Shown here in pieces: positions 8,870 through 18,234 of a DNA stretch of 64,000 nucleotides. Each line of letters opens with the position of its first letter. Position 1 is the stretch's first letter. Source of the DNA: Bacteroidota bacterium (lineage in GTDB: Bacteria; Bacteroidota; Bacteroidia; Chitinophagales; Chitinophagaceae); NCBI GenBank assembly GCA_018266455.1, contig JAFEAJ010000026.1, forward strand, positions 62,001-126,000, read 5' to 3'. Under the pieces are notes generated by a model. It saw only the letters and a program-made list of their open reading frames with translations, was not told the DNA's origin and made no database searches. The position numbers and the translations under genes were made by a program.

Positions 8870-10210
8870 TTATTTTATTTTCAGCGCCGGGAACTTTTCC
8901 CCGGATTGATAGAGGACAAGCCTGTCTACTTTTCCCTGCACATTGCCGATAAATTCAATTTCAATATCCGCTAATTTCTGGTAAAAAAGGTTTTCTTTTT
9001 CAGCAAACAGTTCACTTTCGCCCTGTCCGGTTGCCTGTGCCAGCAACCGGCCATTTTCCAGGCTGATATCAAGGAAGAAACCAGGCGCCAGTTGATACCT
9101 GCCGACGTACTTTTTAAGTATTGATGTATCAACTGAAATCTCTTTTTTGGGTATTGGAAAATCATAAGGCTGCTGGTTCAAAATGGCATTGATGTTCTCT
9201 GCCATTTTTGCCAGCCCCGGCGATTGTTTGTTGTCTAAGAGAATGATACAAACCTGGTCTGACGGTATTCTGGCCATAAAGCTCACGAACCCGAAAATAC
9301 TGCCCTGGTGCATCACCACTTTTTTTCCATAAGACGAATCAATGGCCCATCCATATCCGTATTTGTTTTTATAAGGCATGAACGCTTTTTGCATCGATGA
9401 ATCATGAATGATTTTATCTGTGTACAAGGCCCGGTCCCATTTATATAAATCGCCCACTGTTGAGTACATGGCGCCTGCGCTGTATGACACTGAAGAGTCA
9501 ACTATGCCTGCAGGAACTGCATGCGACACAGTAAGCATGAAATAGCCAGTTGCTTTATCGGGATTTTTTAAACCTGTAAAATCAAAACCAGAACGGGTCA
9601 TGCCCAATGGATTGAAAATATTCTCTTTCACTACTGTGAAATAAGGCTTCCCTGTAACCTTTTCAATAATGTAACCGAGCAAAATGTAACCTGAATTGCT
9701 ATAGCTGAATTTTTCTCCCGGGCGAAAGTCCAACGGCTTGCCCCTGAACAATGCAATCAGGCTGTCGAGCTTAACAGGGTTGGTTGCATTGTTATTCATG
9801 AAAGCTGTGTCGCTGGTGTAGTTGTAAATTCCTGAAGTATGTGTCAGCAGGTTTTCAATAGTCATGCTGTCTCCTCTTGGATAACCGGGAATGTATTTTG
9901 ATAATTTGTCCTGTAAAGAAAGTTTATGCTGCTCTTCCAATTGTAAAATAATAGCAGAAGTGAATTGTTTGGTAATGGACCCGATTTGAAAGACAGTATT
10001 GGGATCATTTGGAGTTTTAGCCCGGGCATTCTTTAAGCCATATCCTTTTTCCAGTAGGATATCTCCTTTTTCAGCGACGAGCAATGATCCATTGAAAGAA
10101 TTTTGGTTATAATAGGCTTTCATCAACTCGTCAATTTCCTGAGCCGGTGCCTGTCCAGCAGTTTTCAGGAATGAAAAGATAATAAACAGGCAACAGGCAA
10201 TCCTTGGCAT
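8870..10210 (-). CDS. Secreted serine hydrolase, beta-lactamase/class C-like family
   Basis: A signal peptide (PRIACCLFIIFSFLKTAGQA) is followed by a penicillin-binding-protein-like serine hydrolase domain with the active-site tetrad S78-x-x-K81 (GSITKQ) and Y170-S-N172. A C-terminal domain of about 100 residues (from about 345) resembles the DUF3471-type extension common in this family. Members include beta-lactamases, D-amino-acid esterases and peptidases; the natural substrate here is unknown. The gene sits 10 bases after the DUF1835-like gene and 96 bases before parC, so it is probably in the topoisomerase IV transcription unit, although no shared function is evident. Confidence 0.88.
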   Translation of the reverse strand: MPRIACCLFIIFSFLKTAGQAPAQEIDELMKAYYNQNSFNGSLLVAEKGDILLEKGYGLKNARAKTPNDPNTVFQIGSITKQFTSAIILQLEEQHKLSLQDKLSKYIPGYPRGDSMTIENLLTHTSGIYNYTSDTAFMNNNATNPVKLDSLIALFRGKPLDFRPGEKFSYSNSGYILLGYIIEKVTGKPYFTVVKENIFNPLGMTRSGFDFTGLKNPDKATGYFMLTVSHAVPAGIVDSSVSYSAGAMYSTVGDLYKWDRALYTDKIIHDSSMQKAFMPYKNKYGYGWAIDSSYGKKVVMHQGSIFGFVSFMARIPSDQVCIILLDNKQSPGLAKMAENINAILNQQPYDFPIPKKEISVDTSILKKYVGRYQLAPGFFLDISLENGRLLAQATGQGESELFAEKENLFYQKLADIEIEFIGNVQGKVDRLVLYQSGEKFPALKIK

Positions 10211-10219
10211 ACAAAAATA

Positions 10220-11062
10220 TTATGCTGTTGACGTTTCAGTTTCAGGTTGCCCGGCTTTCAGCTTAACCTCAAAATCTCTCATCTTTTTTAATTCTCCCTG
10301 TACGTCATATCCACCTGAAGACAAAATGTCTTTTAATCTCCATAACAGATAGGCATCACCGGTAGTTTGGGCTGCTTTGTGAAGGAATGTGCCGATTATC
10401 TTTTGAGCGGTTTGCCAGCTCGCAGTGATGAATGTCTTCAGGTCGGCGTCATAATAATCATAATCCCGCTGTACCAGTTTTTTCCCGCCTTCAAGCAGGC
10501 GAACGCCTTTTTCTTCATTGCATAACCTTGCCCATTCATCGGGATCCACCTCAAACTCACTGAGGGTGACCAGTCTCGCTAATTTTTTTGCTTTCAAAAA
10601 TTCTTTTGCAGGGATATTGAAGAGATTAACAGGATAAAACAGTTGCCCTTTTTCATTTATGAAGGGGAGGTTGTTCAGGTATAGAATAAAAATTCTTCCC
10701 TGGAAATTCTTCAACTGGCTCATCAGCCAGTAATATCCGCACACATCGTGCTTGTTCTGGGCTGCCCAAATCCAAATTATTTCTTTTTTATCGCGCTGAA
10801 GTTTGTCGATCAATTCGGCGGCGGTTCTTGTGTCGTCAGGTACAGAGCCGTCATCAACAGTGCCTTTGTGATCTCCTTCTGCCAAAACCATGCGCCACCA
10901 TTCCCTTCTTGCTTCCCATCCTTCCGCCAAAAAAATATCTTTCAACGGGCCAACGGCAAAATCATCTGCGATCAGTATCACCTCTCCCTGCAATGAAGCA
11001 TCTAACTGAATGGCTTCATTAAGCACATCAACATCATTCTTTTGAAATACTATGTGGATCAT
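10220..11062 (-). CDS. DUF1835-like protein
   Basis: The 280-residue cytoplasmic protein opens with MIHIVFQKNDVDVLNEAIQL and contains GEVILIADDFAVGPLKDIF and a W-rich stretch (EGWEARREWWRMVL), the pattern of the DUF1835 family, with a C-terminal all-helical part similar to the companion DUF3658. The family has no proven function. It starts 41 bases after the parE stop and ends 10 bases before the serine hydrolase, so it is likely translated from the parE message. Confidence 0.8.
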   Translation of the reverse strand: MIHIVFQKNDVDVLNEAIQLDASLQGEVILIADDFAVGPLKDIFLAEGWEARREWWRMVLAEGDHKGTVDDGSVPDDTRTAAELIDKLQRDKKEIIWIWAAQNKHDVCGYYWLMSQLKNFQGRIFILYLNNLPFINEKGQLFYPVNLFNIPAKEFLKAKKLARLVTLSEFEVDPDEWARLCNEEKGVRLLEGGKKLVQRDYDYYDADLKTFITASWQTAQKIIGTFLHKAAQTTGDAYLLWRLKDILSSGGYDVQGELKKMRDFEVKLKAGQPETETSTA

Positions 11063-11103
11063 ATCCCAATCCTAAAGAGGCATTTTAAGTAGTGAATAAT
11101 TTT

Positions 11104-13026
11104 TTAAGCTGCAGCAATTTCAGGAACCTTTTTTTCTTCTTCGGGCGATAAAGGGGTATCAATCTCTACTTTCAAGTTCCCGATAATAAACTCCTGCCGC
11201 TCTTGTGTATTTTTGCCCATATAATATTCGAGTATTTGCTGTATATGGGTTTCGGGCATCACCATTACCGGTTCTTTTCGCATATCGGGGCCAATGAATG
11301 CGGCAAACTCGTCTGGTGAAATTTCTCCGAGGCCTTTGAACCGGGTGATCTCCGGCTTGCCGCCCAATTCTTTTATTGCCGCCTGTTTTTCAGTTTCATC
11401 ATAACAGTAAATGGTTTTTTGTTTGTTGCGAACGCGGAACAAAGGCGTTTCTAATATAAATACATGTCCATTCTTCACCAGGTCTGGAAAGAATTGCAGA
11501 AAGAAAGTCATCAGCAACAAGCGGATGTGCATGCCGTCAACATCTGCATCTGTCGCGATAACGATGTTGTTATAGCGCAAACCTTCAAGCCCATCCTCGA
11601 TGTTCAGCGCATGCTGCAACAAATTGAATTCTTCATTTTCATATACCACTTTTTTGGTGAGGCCAAAACAGTTTAGGGGCTTGCCGCGCAGGCTGAAAAC
11701 AGCCTGGGTTTCCACGTTCCTTGCTTTGGTGATCGAACCGCTTGCAGAATCGCCCTCAGTGATAAAAATGGTGCTTTCTTTCTGTCGTTCAAGAATGGTG
11801 TCCTTGTCTTTTCCGGTAGCTTCGTCGTTGTAATGAAAGCGGCAGTCGCGCAATTTCTTGTTGTGCAGGTTCGCTTTTTTCGCTCTTTCGTTAGCCAGCT
11901 TTTTTATGCCTGCCAGATCTTTTCTTTCCTTTTCGCTTTGCTCAATGCGCTTCTTAAGCGCTTCGGCAGTGGAAGGGTTTTTGTGAAGGAAATCATCCAG
12001 TTCTTTTGCTAAAAAATCATACACGAAGTTTTTCATGCTCGCGCCGCCTTCTTCAACATACAGCGAGCCGAGCTTCGTTTTTGTCTGCGATTCAAAAACA
12101 GGCTCAACCACGCGAATAGACAAAGCAGCGACAATGCTTTGCCTGATGTCGGCCACGTCATAATCTTTTTTATAAAAATCACGCACCACTTTTACAAATG
12201 CCTCCCTGAATGCCTGCTGGTGCGTGCCTCCCTGGGTTGTAAACTGCCCATTTACGAAACTGAAGATTTCTTCACCATAATCATTATTGTGCGTAATGGC
12301 CACCTCAATATCATTGCCCTTTAAGTGAATAATCGGGTACTGCAGCTCATCTTCATTCGTTCTGCGCTTTAGCAGGTCCAGCAAGCCGTTCTTCGAAACA
12401 TATTTCTTGTCATTATAATTCAATACCAGTCCGGCATTGAGGTAACAGTAGTTCCAGAACTGGTTGTCGAGATAATCGTTATTGAAATGAAAGTTCTTGA
12501 ATACCGAATCATCAGGAATAAAGGTGACCAGCGTTCCATTGGGTTCGGTGGTCTTTGCTTCCTTATATTCTTTCTTTAGCACTCCTTTTTCAAATTCAGC
12601 AGTCTTTTCTTTTCCTTCACGGAATGCGCTTACTTTAAAATAATTGCTCAACGCATTAACTGCTTTCGTGCCCACACCATTCAGGCCAACAGATTTCTGG
12701 AATGCTTTGCTATCGTATTTTGCCCCGGTATTGATCTTGCTCACTGCATCCACCAGCTTCCCTAACGGAATGCCTCGGCCATAATCGCGAATAGAAACGG
12801 TTTTATTATTGATTGAAATATCAACCTGTTTTCCGTAGCCCATGGTGTATTCGTCAATGCAGTTGTCGATCACTTCTTTCAGTAGTACATAAATGCCGTC
12901 ATCAGCGCTGCTGCCGTCGCCCAGTTTGCCAATATACATGCCTGGCCTTATGCGGATGTGCTCGCGCCAATCGAGGCTTTTGATGCTTTCTTCCGTGTAT
13001 TCAAAAAGGTTTTGTTTGTCGGCCAT
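11104..13026 (-). CDS. parE: DNA topoisomerase IV subunit B
   Basis: The ATPase subunit of topoisomerase IV, partner of the parC product. The GHKL ATP-binding motif is EVIDNCIDE (catalytic E51, N55), followed by [10 protein letters not shown] (81-90) and the lid [14 protein letters not shown]. The Toprim domain carries [11 protein letters not shown] and [13 protein letters not shown], which provide the acidic metal-binding residues. At 640 residues it has the compact length of ParE rather than of an insert-bearing GyrB. It is first in the leftward block parE - DUF1835 - serine hydrolase - parC. A -7 box at 13162-13169 probably starts the transcript. Confidence 0.94.
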   Translation of the reverse strand: MADKQNLFEYTEESIKSLDWREHIRIRPGMYIGKLGDGSSADDGIYVLLKEVIDNCIDEYTMGYGKQVDISINNKTVSIRDYGRGIPLGKLVDAVSKINTGAKYDSKAFQKSVGLNGVGTKAVNALSNYFKVSAFREGKEKTAEFEKGVLKKEYKEAKTTEPNGTLVTFIPDDSVFKNFHFNNDYLDNQFWNYCYLNAGLVLNYNDKKYVSKNGLLDLLKRRTNEDELQYPIIHLKGNDIEVAITHNNDYGEEIFSFVNGQFTTQGGTHQQAFREAFVKVVRDFYKKDYDVADIRQSIVAALSIRVVEPVFESQTKTKLGSLYVEEGGASMKNFVYDFLAKELDDFLHKNPSTAEALKKRIEQSEKERKDLAGIKKLANERAKKANLHNKKLRDCRFHYNDEATGKDKDTILERQKESTIFITEGDSASGSITKARNVETQAVFSLRGKPLNCFGLTKKVVYENEEFNLLQHALNIEDGLEGLRYNNIVIATDADVDGMHIRLLLMTFFLQFFPDLVKNGHVFILETPLFRVRNKQKTIYCYDETEKQAAIKELGGKPEITRFKGLGEISPDEFAAFIGPDMRKEPVMVMPETHIQQILEYYMGKNTQERQEFIIGNLKVEIDTPLSPEEEKKVPEIAAA

Positions 13027-13457
13027 TTGGATTTTTGATTTTGGATATATGGTTTATGAAATAATTTCCAGGTTTTGTTTTACAAGGTAGTTTCCTTGAA
13101 AAAATTCTTTTTTATATATGTTTTGTCATGTCTTTGCTTTTGTGGCATTTCTTCAAACGCGCAAATATAAAAAAACCGTGCCAGAGAGGTACATCTGCTT
13201 TTATGCACAATGTGAATAAGCGGCTTTTTATTGAAGCTGAACGGTTGCCGAAAAATGATTGTTGGAATAACCGGCAGGCCCGGTGTTTGCCCCAACTCAT
13301 TCAGGGGCACAAAATAAACCATCAATTACATGCTTTGCAGAAGTTGTGCCATTGTTAGGCGAAGTTCCTGAAATCTTTTTCGACAGACCCTGAGAAATAC
13401 AGGAATGTTTGCTTTGTATTTCAATGGCAAATAAAACGAATGGGGGTACATTCGCTC
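13027..13457. other. Divergent intergenic region between parE and the ModF-like gene
   Basis: The 431-base region holds the putative parE -7 box (13162-13169). Short open frames on both strands look like noise. No repeat or RNA structure was recognised; an A/T-rich stretch next to the parE start is notable only for its composition. Confidence 0.4.
13162..13169 (-). promoter_or_regulatory. Putative -7 box of the parE unit
   Basis: Read leftward the sequence is TATATTTG, an exact TAnnTTTG match, 136 bases before the parE ATG; the leader would be about 130 bases. No TTG lies at the -33 position, so the assignment is tentative. Confidence 0.4.
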
Positions 13458-14906
13458 ATGGCCGAAAAATTTTTGGAATTAGCGAATGTAACAGCTCAAT
13501 CAGGAGGCGCTGTTTTATTGCAGGGCATTGCCTTTTGTATTCACAAAAATGAGCAATGGGCAATTGTAGGCCCGTCTGGAAGCGGGAAAACTTTATTGGC
13601 ACATATTATTGCCGGGAAATATTTCTGCCAGGGAAAAGTTGAATATCATTTCCCCTTTAAGAAAAATGACAAATGCACAGTTAATGTTGTTGAACAACAG
13701 CACCGGTTTAAAAGCTTGTCCAACACCCATGATTTATATTACCAGCAGCGTTTCAATAGTTTCGATTCAGAACAGACCATAACAGTTAGACAGGAGTTGA
13801 GGGAACATTTTATTGGCGAAGATTTTTTAGATAACGAGTGGATAGATGAATTGCACATACGCAAATTGTTGGATGAGCCGCTTATACAATTGTCGAATGG
13901 CGAAAATAAAAGAGTGCAGCTTGTTATGGCGCTTCTTGAAAACCCGGAATTGCTGATACTGGATAACCCGTTCACCGGCCTTGATGCAGATGGGCGAAAC
14001 ATGTTGCATGCTTTTATGCAGTCCATTATCCAAAAAGGCATGATGGTTTTGCTGATCAGTTCTTACCAGGAAATTCCTGAAAGTTTTACTCATATTGCCT
14101 GTTTGCACCATGGCAGGTTGTTGTTTGCAGGAGAAAAAGAAAAATTCTTGCAAATGGAACAGGAAGACCAAAAATTTGAATTGGATGCCGGGTTGATAAG
14201 CCGGTTGAGGCCAAGAACCGCTCAGGATTTTGAAATGGCAATCAAAATGAACGGCGTAAATGTCCGGTACGGCGATAAGCAGGTGCTCCGTAACATCAGC
14301 TGGGAAGTGAAAAGGGGCGAGCGATGGAGCCTTTCAGGCCCTAATGGAGCCGGCAAATCAACATTGTTGAGTTTGGTAACAGCGGATAACCCCCAGGCTT
14401 ATGCGAATGAGATTTATTTGTTCGACAAAAAAAGAGGATCGGGAGAAAGCATCTGGGACATCAAACAAAAAATAGGTTTTGTTTCGCCCGAGCTGCATTT
14501 GTATTTTGATTTCAGCGCTACCTGCTTTGAAGTAATTGCCTCTGGATTATTTGATACGATTGGCTTATTCAGGCATATTAATGAACCGCAAAAAGAAAAA
14601 ATTTTGCTTTGGCTGAAATTATTTGAACTGGAGGGCCTTCAGTCAAAAAGATTGTCCCAGCTTTCGCTAAGCCAGCAGCGAAAAGCGTTGCTGGCACGTG
14701 CGCTTGTAAAAATGCCGCCGTTGTTGATCCTTGACGAACCTTGCCAGGGCCTGGATGATGAGCAAACAGAACATTTCAAGCGCCTGATCGACCAGTTGTG
14801 CGCATTGTTTGGCACAACGCTTGTTTATGTGAGCCATTATCGGCAACAGGTACCCGGGTGTATAGATCATTTCCTTACTATCGAAAATGGCGCCGTTGTT
14901 GAATAA
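13458..14906 (+). CDS. Double ABC ATPase, ModF/PhrA-like
   Basis: Two ABC ATPase modules in one soluble chain of about 482 residues. Module one has Walker A GPSGSGKT, signature LSNGENKR and Walker B LLILDNPF; module two has Walker A GPNGAGKST, a degenerate signature LSLSQQRKALLARAL and Walker B LLILDEPCQGLD. Length and order match the E. coli ModF (PhrA) protein, which lies next to molybdate transport genes there. No membrane component, molybdate-binding protein or molybdenum cofactor gene is nearby, so a role in molybdate uptake is not supported by context. An earlier in-frame ATG at 13440 is possible; I chose 13458 (MAEKFLELANV), where homology-like sequence begins. Confidence 0.85.
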   Translation: MAEKFLELANVTAQSGGAVLLQGIAFCIHKNEQWAIVGPSGSGKTLLAHIIAGKYFCQGKVEYHFPFKKNDKCTVNVVEQQHRFKSLSNTHDLYYQQRFNSFDSEQTITVRQELREHFIGEDFLDNEWIDELHIRKLLDEPLIQLSNGENKRVQLVMALLENPELLILDNPFTGLDADGRNMLHAFMQSIIQKGMMVLLISSYQEIPESFTHIACLHHGRLLFAGEKEKFLQMEQEDQKFELDAGLISRLRPRTAQDFEMAIKMNGVNVRYGDKQVLRNISWEVKRGERWSLSGPNGAGKSTLLSLVTADNPQAYANEIYLFDKKRGSGESIWDIKQKIGFVSPELHLYFDFSATCFEVIASGLFDTIGLFRHINEPQKEKILLWLKLFELEGLQSKRLSQLSLSQQRKALLARALVKMPPLLILDEPCQGLDDEQTEHFKRLIDQLCALFGTTLVYVSHYRQQVPGCIDHFLTIENGAVVE

Positions 14907-15157
14907 ATAATTGAACGCGCATTATTTTTTTGAGGCCGTGCTTTTAAGCCCGGGCGGCGCCAAAATCTACAATTAAAAATATAATGATAATAATTGGGTG
15001 AACTCAATTATCTTTATAAGGCGATTTCATGTTAAACCTATTTAAATTACCGCAAAGCATGTAGCGATTTTGACTGCTCGCTATATGAAATAAGTGCTTT
15101 TAGAGTTTGCATTGTTCAGGGTTTTAAAATTATTTTTTAACCTATAAAATGTAGATC

Positions 15158-15922
15158 ATGAAACACTTTTTACCTTGCCAGGTGGCGCGAACTTTCAGCA
15201 CACCATCTTTGATCCTGCTTTTAGTATCCCTGGCACTTTTTACAGCGAAAAATTCTTTTGCCCAAGCCGATCATGTAAATCCAGGCTCAGCCTCATTGAA
15301 ACCCGATAACCCCAGGGATGACTGTTCCATGTGCACGTGTATTTGCATCCAGGCATCAGTGGATTTTGCCAATATCCACGAAAGTTATGGGCCTGGGGCT
15401 GGAGTTTATAGCGGCTATAAATCTAAAGTAGGTTTCAATTTGGGCGTTTTTGCCATGAAGCCAATCAAGGAACTTGGCCCTGGTGCAATCGGTGCAAGAG
15501 GAGGAATTGAATTTATTCAAAAAGGAGGCAAGTATAGCTCAGGATCTGACCTGGAAGATTATCGCATGAATTATATCGAAATCCCTTTTGATGCCTTTTA
15601 TCAATATAGCATCAAAAATGCGGGCATTGTCTTTGCGGGGTTGGGGCCTTACTTTGCTTATGGCGTTGGCGGCAAAATCAAATACGGCGATGGCGAGCCA
15701 AGCGATAATGCTTTCGGTGGCCAATATGGGGCCAAACGTTTTGATTTTGGCTTGCAGTTTATCGGGGGGTTCAGGCTTTCCTGCATGGCTTCCGTAATTC
15801 TTGCCTATGACCTGGGATTGACAAATATCAGCGGGAGCAATTACTCAGATCGTTTTAAGGACAAGAATGGCGCATTCAGCATTAACCTGGCTTTTTGCCT
15901 CGGCGGCCTGAAACGCAAATAA
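15158..15922 (+). CDS. Outer-membrane beta-barrel protein
   Basis: A long signal sequence ends near AKNSFAQA. A Cys-rich stretch (CSMCTCICIQ, about 49-58) follows, and then alternating amphipathic strands with Gly-rich turns (FNLGVFAMKPI, GAIGARGGIEFIQKGGKY, IVFAGLGPYFAYGVGG, FGLQFIGGFRLS) typical of PorT-like eight-stranded outer-membrane proteins of Bacteroidota. The chain ends in ...AFSINLAFCLGGLKRK. The Cys cluster before the barrel is unusual and may form disulfides or bind a cofactor. No specific function can be assigned. The gene is monocistronic with a clear terminator. Confidence 0.75.
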   Translation: MKHFLPCQVARTFSTPSLILLLVSLALFTAKNSFAQADHVNPGSASLKPDNPRDDCSMCTCICIQASVDFANIHESYGPGAGVYSGYKSKVGFNLGVFAMKPIKELGPGAIGARGGIEFIQKGGKYSSGSDLEDYRMNYIEIPFDAFYQYSIKNAGIVFAGLGPYFAYGVGGKIKYGDGEPSDNAFGGQYGAKRFDFGLQFIGGFRLSCMASVILAYDLGLTNISGSNYSDRFKDKNGAFSINLAFCLGGLKRK

Positions 15923-15944
15923 GATATTTCATCCCCCTTGGCCC

Positions 15945-15980
15945 TGGCGCAGCCTGCCTATTGGCACTGCGCCATTTTTA
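15945..15980 (+). terminator. Rho-independent terminator of the barrel gene
   Basis: TGGCGCAG (15945-15952) and CTGCGCCA (15967-15974) form a perfect 8-bp stem with a 14-base loop, followed by TTTTTA. Confidence 0.85.
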
Positions 15981-16214
15981 ATTTATTTATTTTCAATAAG
16001 ATAGATTATTTTTTTGTAAATGCCCAATTTCCTTGAAATCTGTGCCTGCAACATTTCCAAATTCAGTAAATTTGTATGGCTTCAATAAAACTTCATACCC
16101 TTATACTTTTCTAACCCGGTTCACGAAGCACCTGTTTCATTTATTGCCCGTTAAGTTCCGTTTGCTAAGCCATTAGGTTCAGATTATTTATTTAACCAAA
16201 AAATTTTGTGTAGT

Positions 16215-16484
16215 ATGTACTCGTATGCGCTCCTCGAAAGAAATTGTTATTACCTTATCCAGGAAAAGGAAGAAAGCCCCATTGAATTGGTAAAAATAAA
16301 TTTTGAAACAGATTATTGCGTTCATGTTTCAAAGTTTGTGGAAAGCCCTGTGCTGGAATGGAGAAAAAAAACGGATAATATTTTTGAAATACTTGAACTG
16401 CTTGATGACGATAAGGTGAAAGAATGGCAAACTGCTCAGAAAGACAGCGAAGGAACATACAATTATGAAGAAGATGAAGAATGA
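16215..16484 (+). CDS. Small hypothetical protein, 89 aa
   Basis: A compact protein beginning MYSYALLERNCYYLIQEKEE and ending in a very acidic tail (YNYEEDEE). It has no signal peptide or membrane segment, so it is probably cytoplasmic. I do not recognise a characterised family, but codon use and the long open frame between two hairpin terminators support a real gene. A TTG nine bases upstream is in frame; the ATG at 16215 is the better start. A 9-bp hairpin lies 36 bases after the stop. Confidence 0.6.
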   Translation: MYSYALLERNCYYLIQEKEESPIELVKINFETDYCVHVSKFVESPVLEWRKKTDNIFEILELLDDDKVKEWQTAQKDSEGTYNYEEDEE

Positions 16485-16520
16485 ATAAATAGGAAATTTT
16501 TTTTTTAAAAGCAAACCCTA

Positions 16521-16544
16521 AAGCCCTGCTCGATTGCAGGGCTT
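16521..16544 (+). terminator. Stem-loop after the small gene
   Basis: AAGCCCTGC (16521-16529) and GCAGGGCTT (16536-16544) form a perfect 9-bp stem with a six-base loop. It is flanked on the left by an A/T run rather than followed by a T run, so it may work better for leftward transcription. Confidence 0.6.
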
Positions 16545-16680
16545 GCCATTGTGATAAATATTTTTAGCTGATCAATAATGAACAACAGCGCTTCCCCGGC
16601 AACCAATGTGGTTACGCCATGTTGCCAATGGCGGACACCAGGCAATAGGCCATGTATAATGATGATTTTTCAGCCTTATG

Positions 16681-18189
16681 TTAGGTATGCTTAATGCCGA
16701 GTTTTTTTTTGAAAGTTGCCCATACCGGCAAAATGTCAGGAGAAAGGTTGAAGTACAACACACAGCTAACATAAATAATGATAAAAGCCGTGCTTCTGAT
16801 GATGATCCAAATGAAACCATAGTGGCTCCTGAAAAGGAAAAAACAAACAAGAAAATCTGCAGATGCGCACAAAAGGGTATAAACGGTTTTTAGCGTAAAA
16901 GGCTGCATATGGAATTTCTTTAACAGGAAGAAATAACGAATGCCGTTGTAAATAGTAAAAGAAACCAGCATGGCAATGGCAGGCCCTGTGAGGCCTGTTG
17001 TTTTGGTAAGAACATAGCTTAGGGGCAAAGAAATAGTAAGCAGGATGATGCCGGTAATAAAATCAAACCTCCAAAAAGTTGATGTGCTGATGATCTGGGC
17101 ATTCAGGCCTGTGCCCATGTCAATTATGCAATTGAGGCCTAAAAAAAAGAATACTTGCTGCGCATTGAGGTAATCTTCCTGCAAATGAAGGGTAAGAATG
17201 CCATCTTTGAAATTAAGCCATATTAATAAAAATATAGCAGCCGAAAAAATAAGCTGGTTAATGGAAGACCTTTGGTAAATGAGGTCGATCTTTTTGAAGT
17301 CTTTGTCCTTCCACGCTTTTGATAGCGGCGCAAGAGAAGCCGCTATAATACCGCGCTGGGGGGCCTGCATGATGCTGGTCATGTATTGGGCAAGCACAAA
17401 AACGCCTGCTGTGGCCAGGCCTTTGGGCAGCACTGCAGCAATTATGATTGGAGAAAATACCGCTGCAATATTATGCAACAAGCTCCCGCTCCATATAAAA
17501 ATTGCCAGGGCAACAATTTTCTTTCTGAACTTTCTTGTAACCCTACTTACTGAAAAATTCAGGTATAGCTCTTTCCTGAAAATCAAAACCAGCACTAAAG
17601 TAAAAGCGATGATTAAATAGTTCAGAGAAAACAGTTTGATAAACGTATCGAAATTTTTAATGATGCCGGTAAACAGGCACACGATAAGAATTGTGGTGAA
17701 TGCCCTGAATTGCACTTCGCGCAGGTAGTTGGTGAAGACTGATTTTTTTAATTGCCATGCATAGGACTCCAGCAGGGAATACAGGGTAAGCCCAAACCCA
17801 AAAGGAAATGTCCAGTAATAATATTGAAGGAGCTCTTCTGAATGGGCCCCAAATTTTCTTATCACCAGGCTTTTGAAAGCAAGGCCACCGATCAGCACGA
17901 ACACAAAACCGATGATGGCAATGGAAAGCGCCCAGGTTACCAGGTCGCTCTTTTTCTTATCCAGGTTATCGTTATAATAGGGATAAAACTTATAGATATA
18001 GGCCTGCATACCGAAATTGGAAAGGGAAAACATGATGTTGGCAATGGAAATGAAAATGCCAATTAAACCATACTGCGTTTGTGTAAGGCCTCCCTGCCGG
18101 GTATACAGATAAGTGTTCAATAGCCCCAATGCAAAGCCGATGTAGACAATGCCCGAGGAAAGTATGCTTTGCCGCCTGATTGTGCTCAT
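16681..18189 (-). CDS. Oligosaccharide flippase / polysaccharide biosynthesis membrane protein
   Basis: A 502-residue inner-membrane protein with about 14 predicted helices, starting MSTIRRQSILSSGIVYIGFA, the usual opening of Wzx/RfbX-type MOP-superfamily flippases. These move lipid-linked sugar units across the inner membrane for LPS or capsule assembly. No glycosyltransferase genes lie alongside; the neighbours are an M1 peptidase and an acyltransferase, so the cell-envelope role is inferred from the fold. The carried substrate is unknown. Confidence 0.85.
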   Translation of the reverse strand: MSTIRRQSILSSGIVYIGFALGLLNTYLYTRQGGLTQTQYGLIGIFISIANIMFSLSNFGMQAYIYKFYPYYNDNLDKKKSDLVTWALSIAIIGFVFVLIGGLAFKSLVIRKFGAHSEELLQYYYWTFPFGFGLTLYSLLESYAWQLKKSVFTNYLREVQFRAFTTILIVCLFTGIIKNFDTFIKLFSLNYLIIAFTLVLVLIFRKELYLNFSVSRVTRKFRKKIVALAIFIWSGSLLHNIAAVFSPIIIAAVLPKGLATAGVFVLAQYMTSIMQAPQRGIIAASLAPLSKAWKDKDFKKIDLIYQRSSINQLIFSAAIFLLIWLNFKDGILTLHLQEDYLNAQQVFFFLGLNCIIDMGTGLNAQIISTSTFWRFDFITGIILLTISLPLSYVLTKTTGLTGPAIAMLVSFTIYNGIRYFFLLKKFHMQPFTLKTVYTLLCASADFLVCFFLFRSHYGFIWIIIRSTAFIIIYVSCVLYFNLSPDILPVWATFKKKLGIKHT

Positions 18190-18234
18190 GCAGGTGTATG
18201 AAAATTTACAGCATGCAAAGATGCAGAGTTTTGA

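Noticed and set aside
14907..14935. A/T-only stem after the ModF-like gene (AATAAT with ATTATT, followed by T run)
   Set aside because: The stem has no G-C pair and is too weak to call a terminator.
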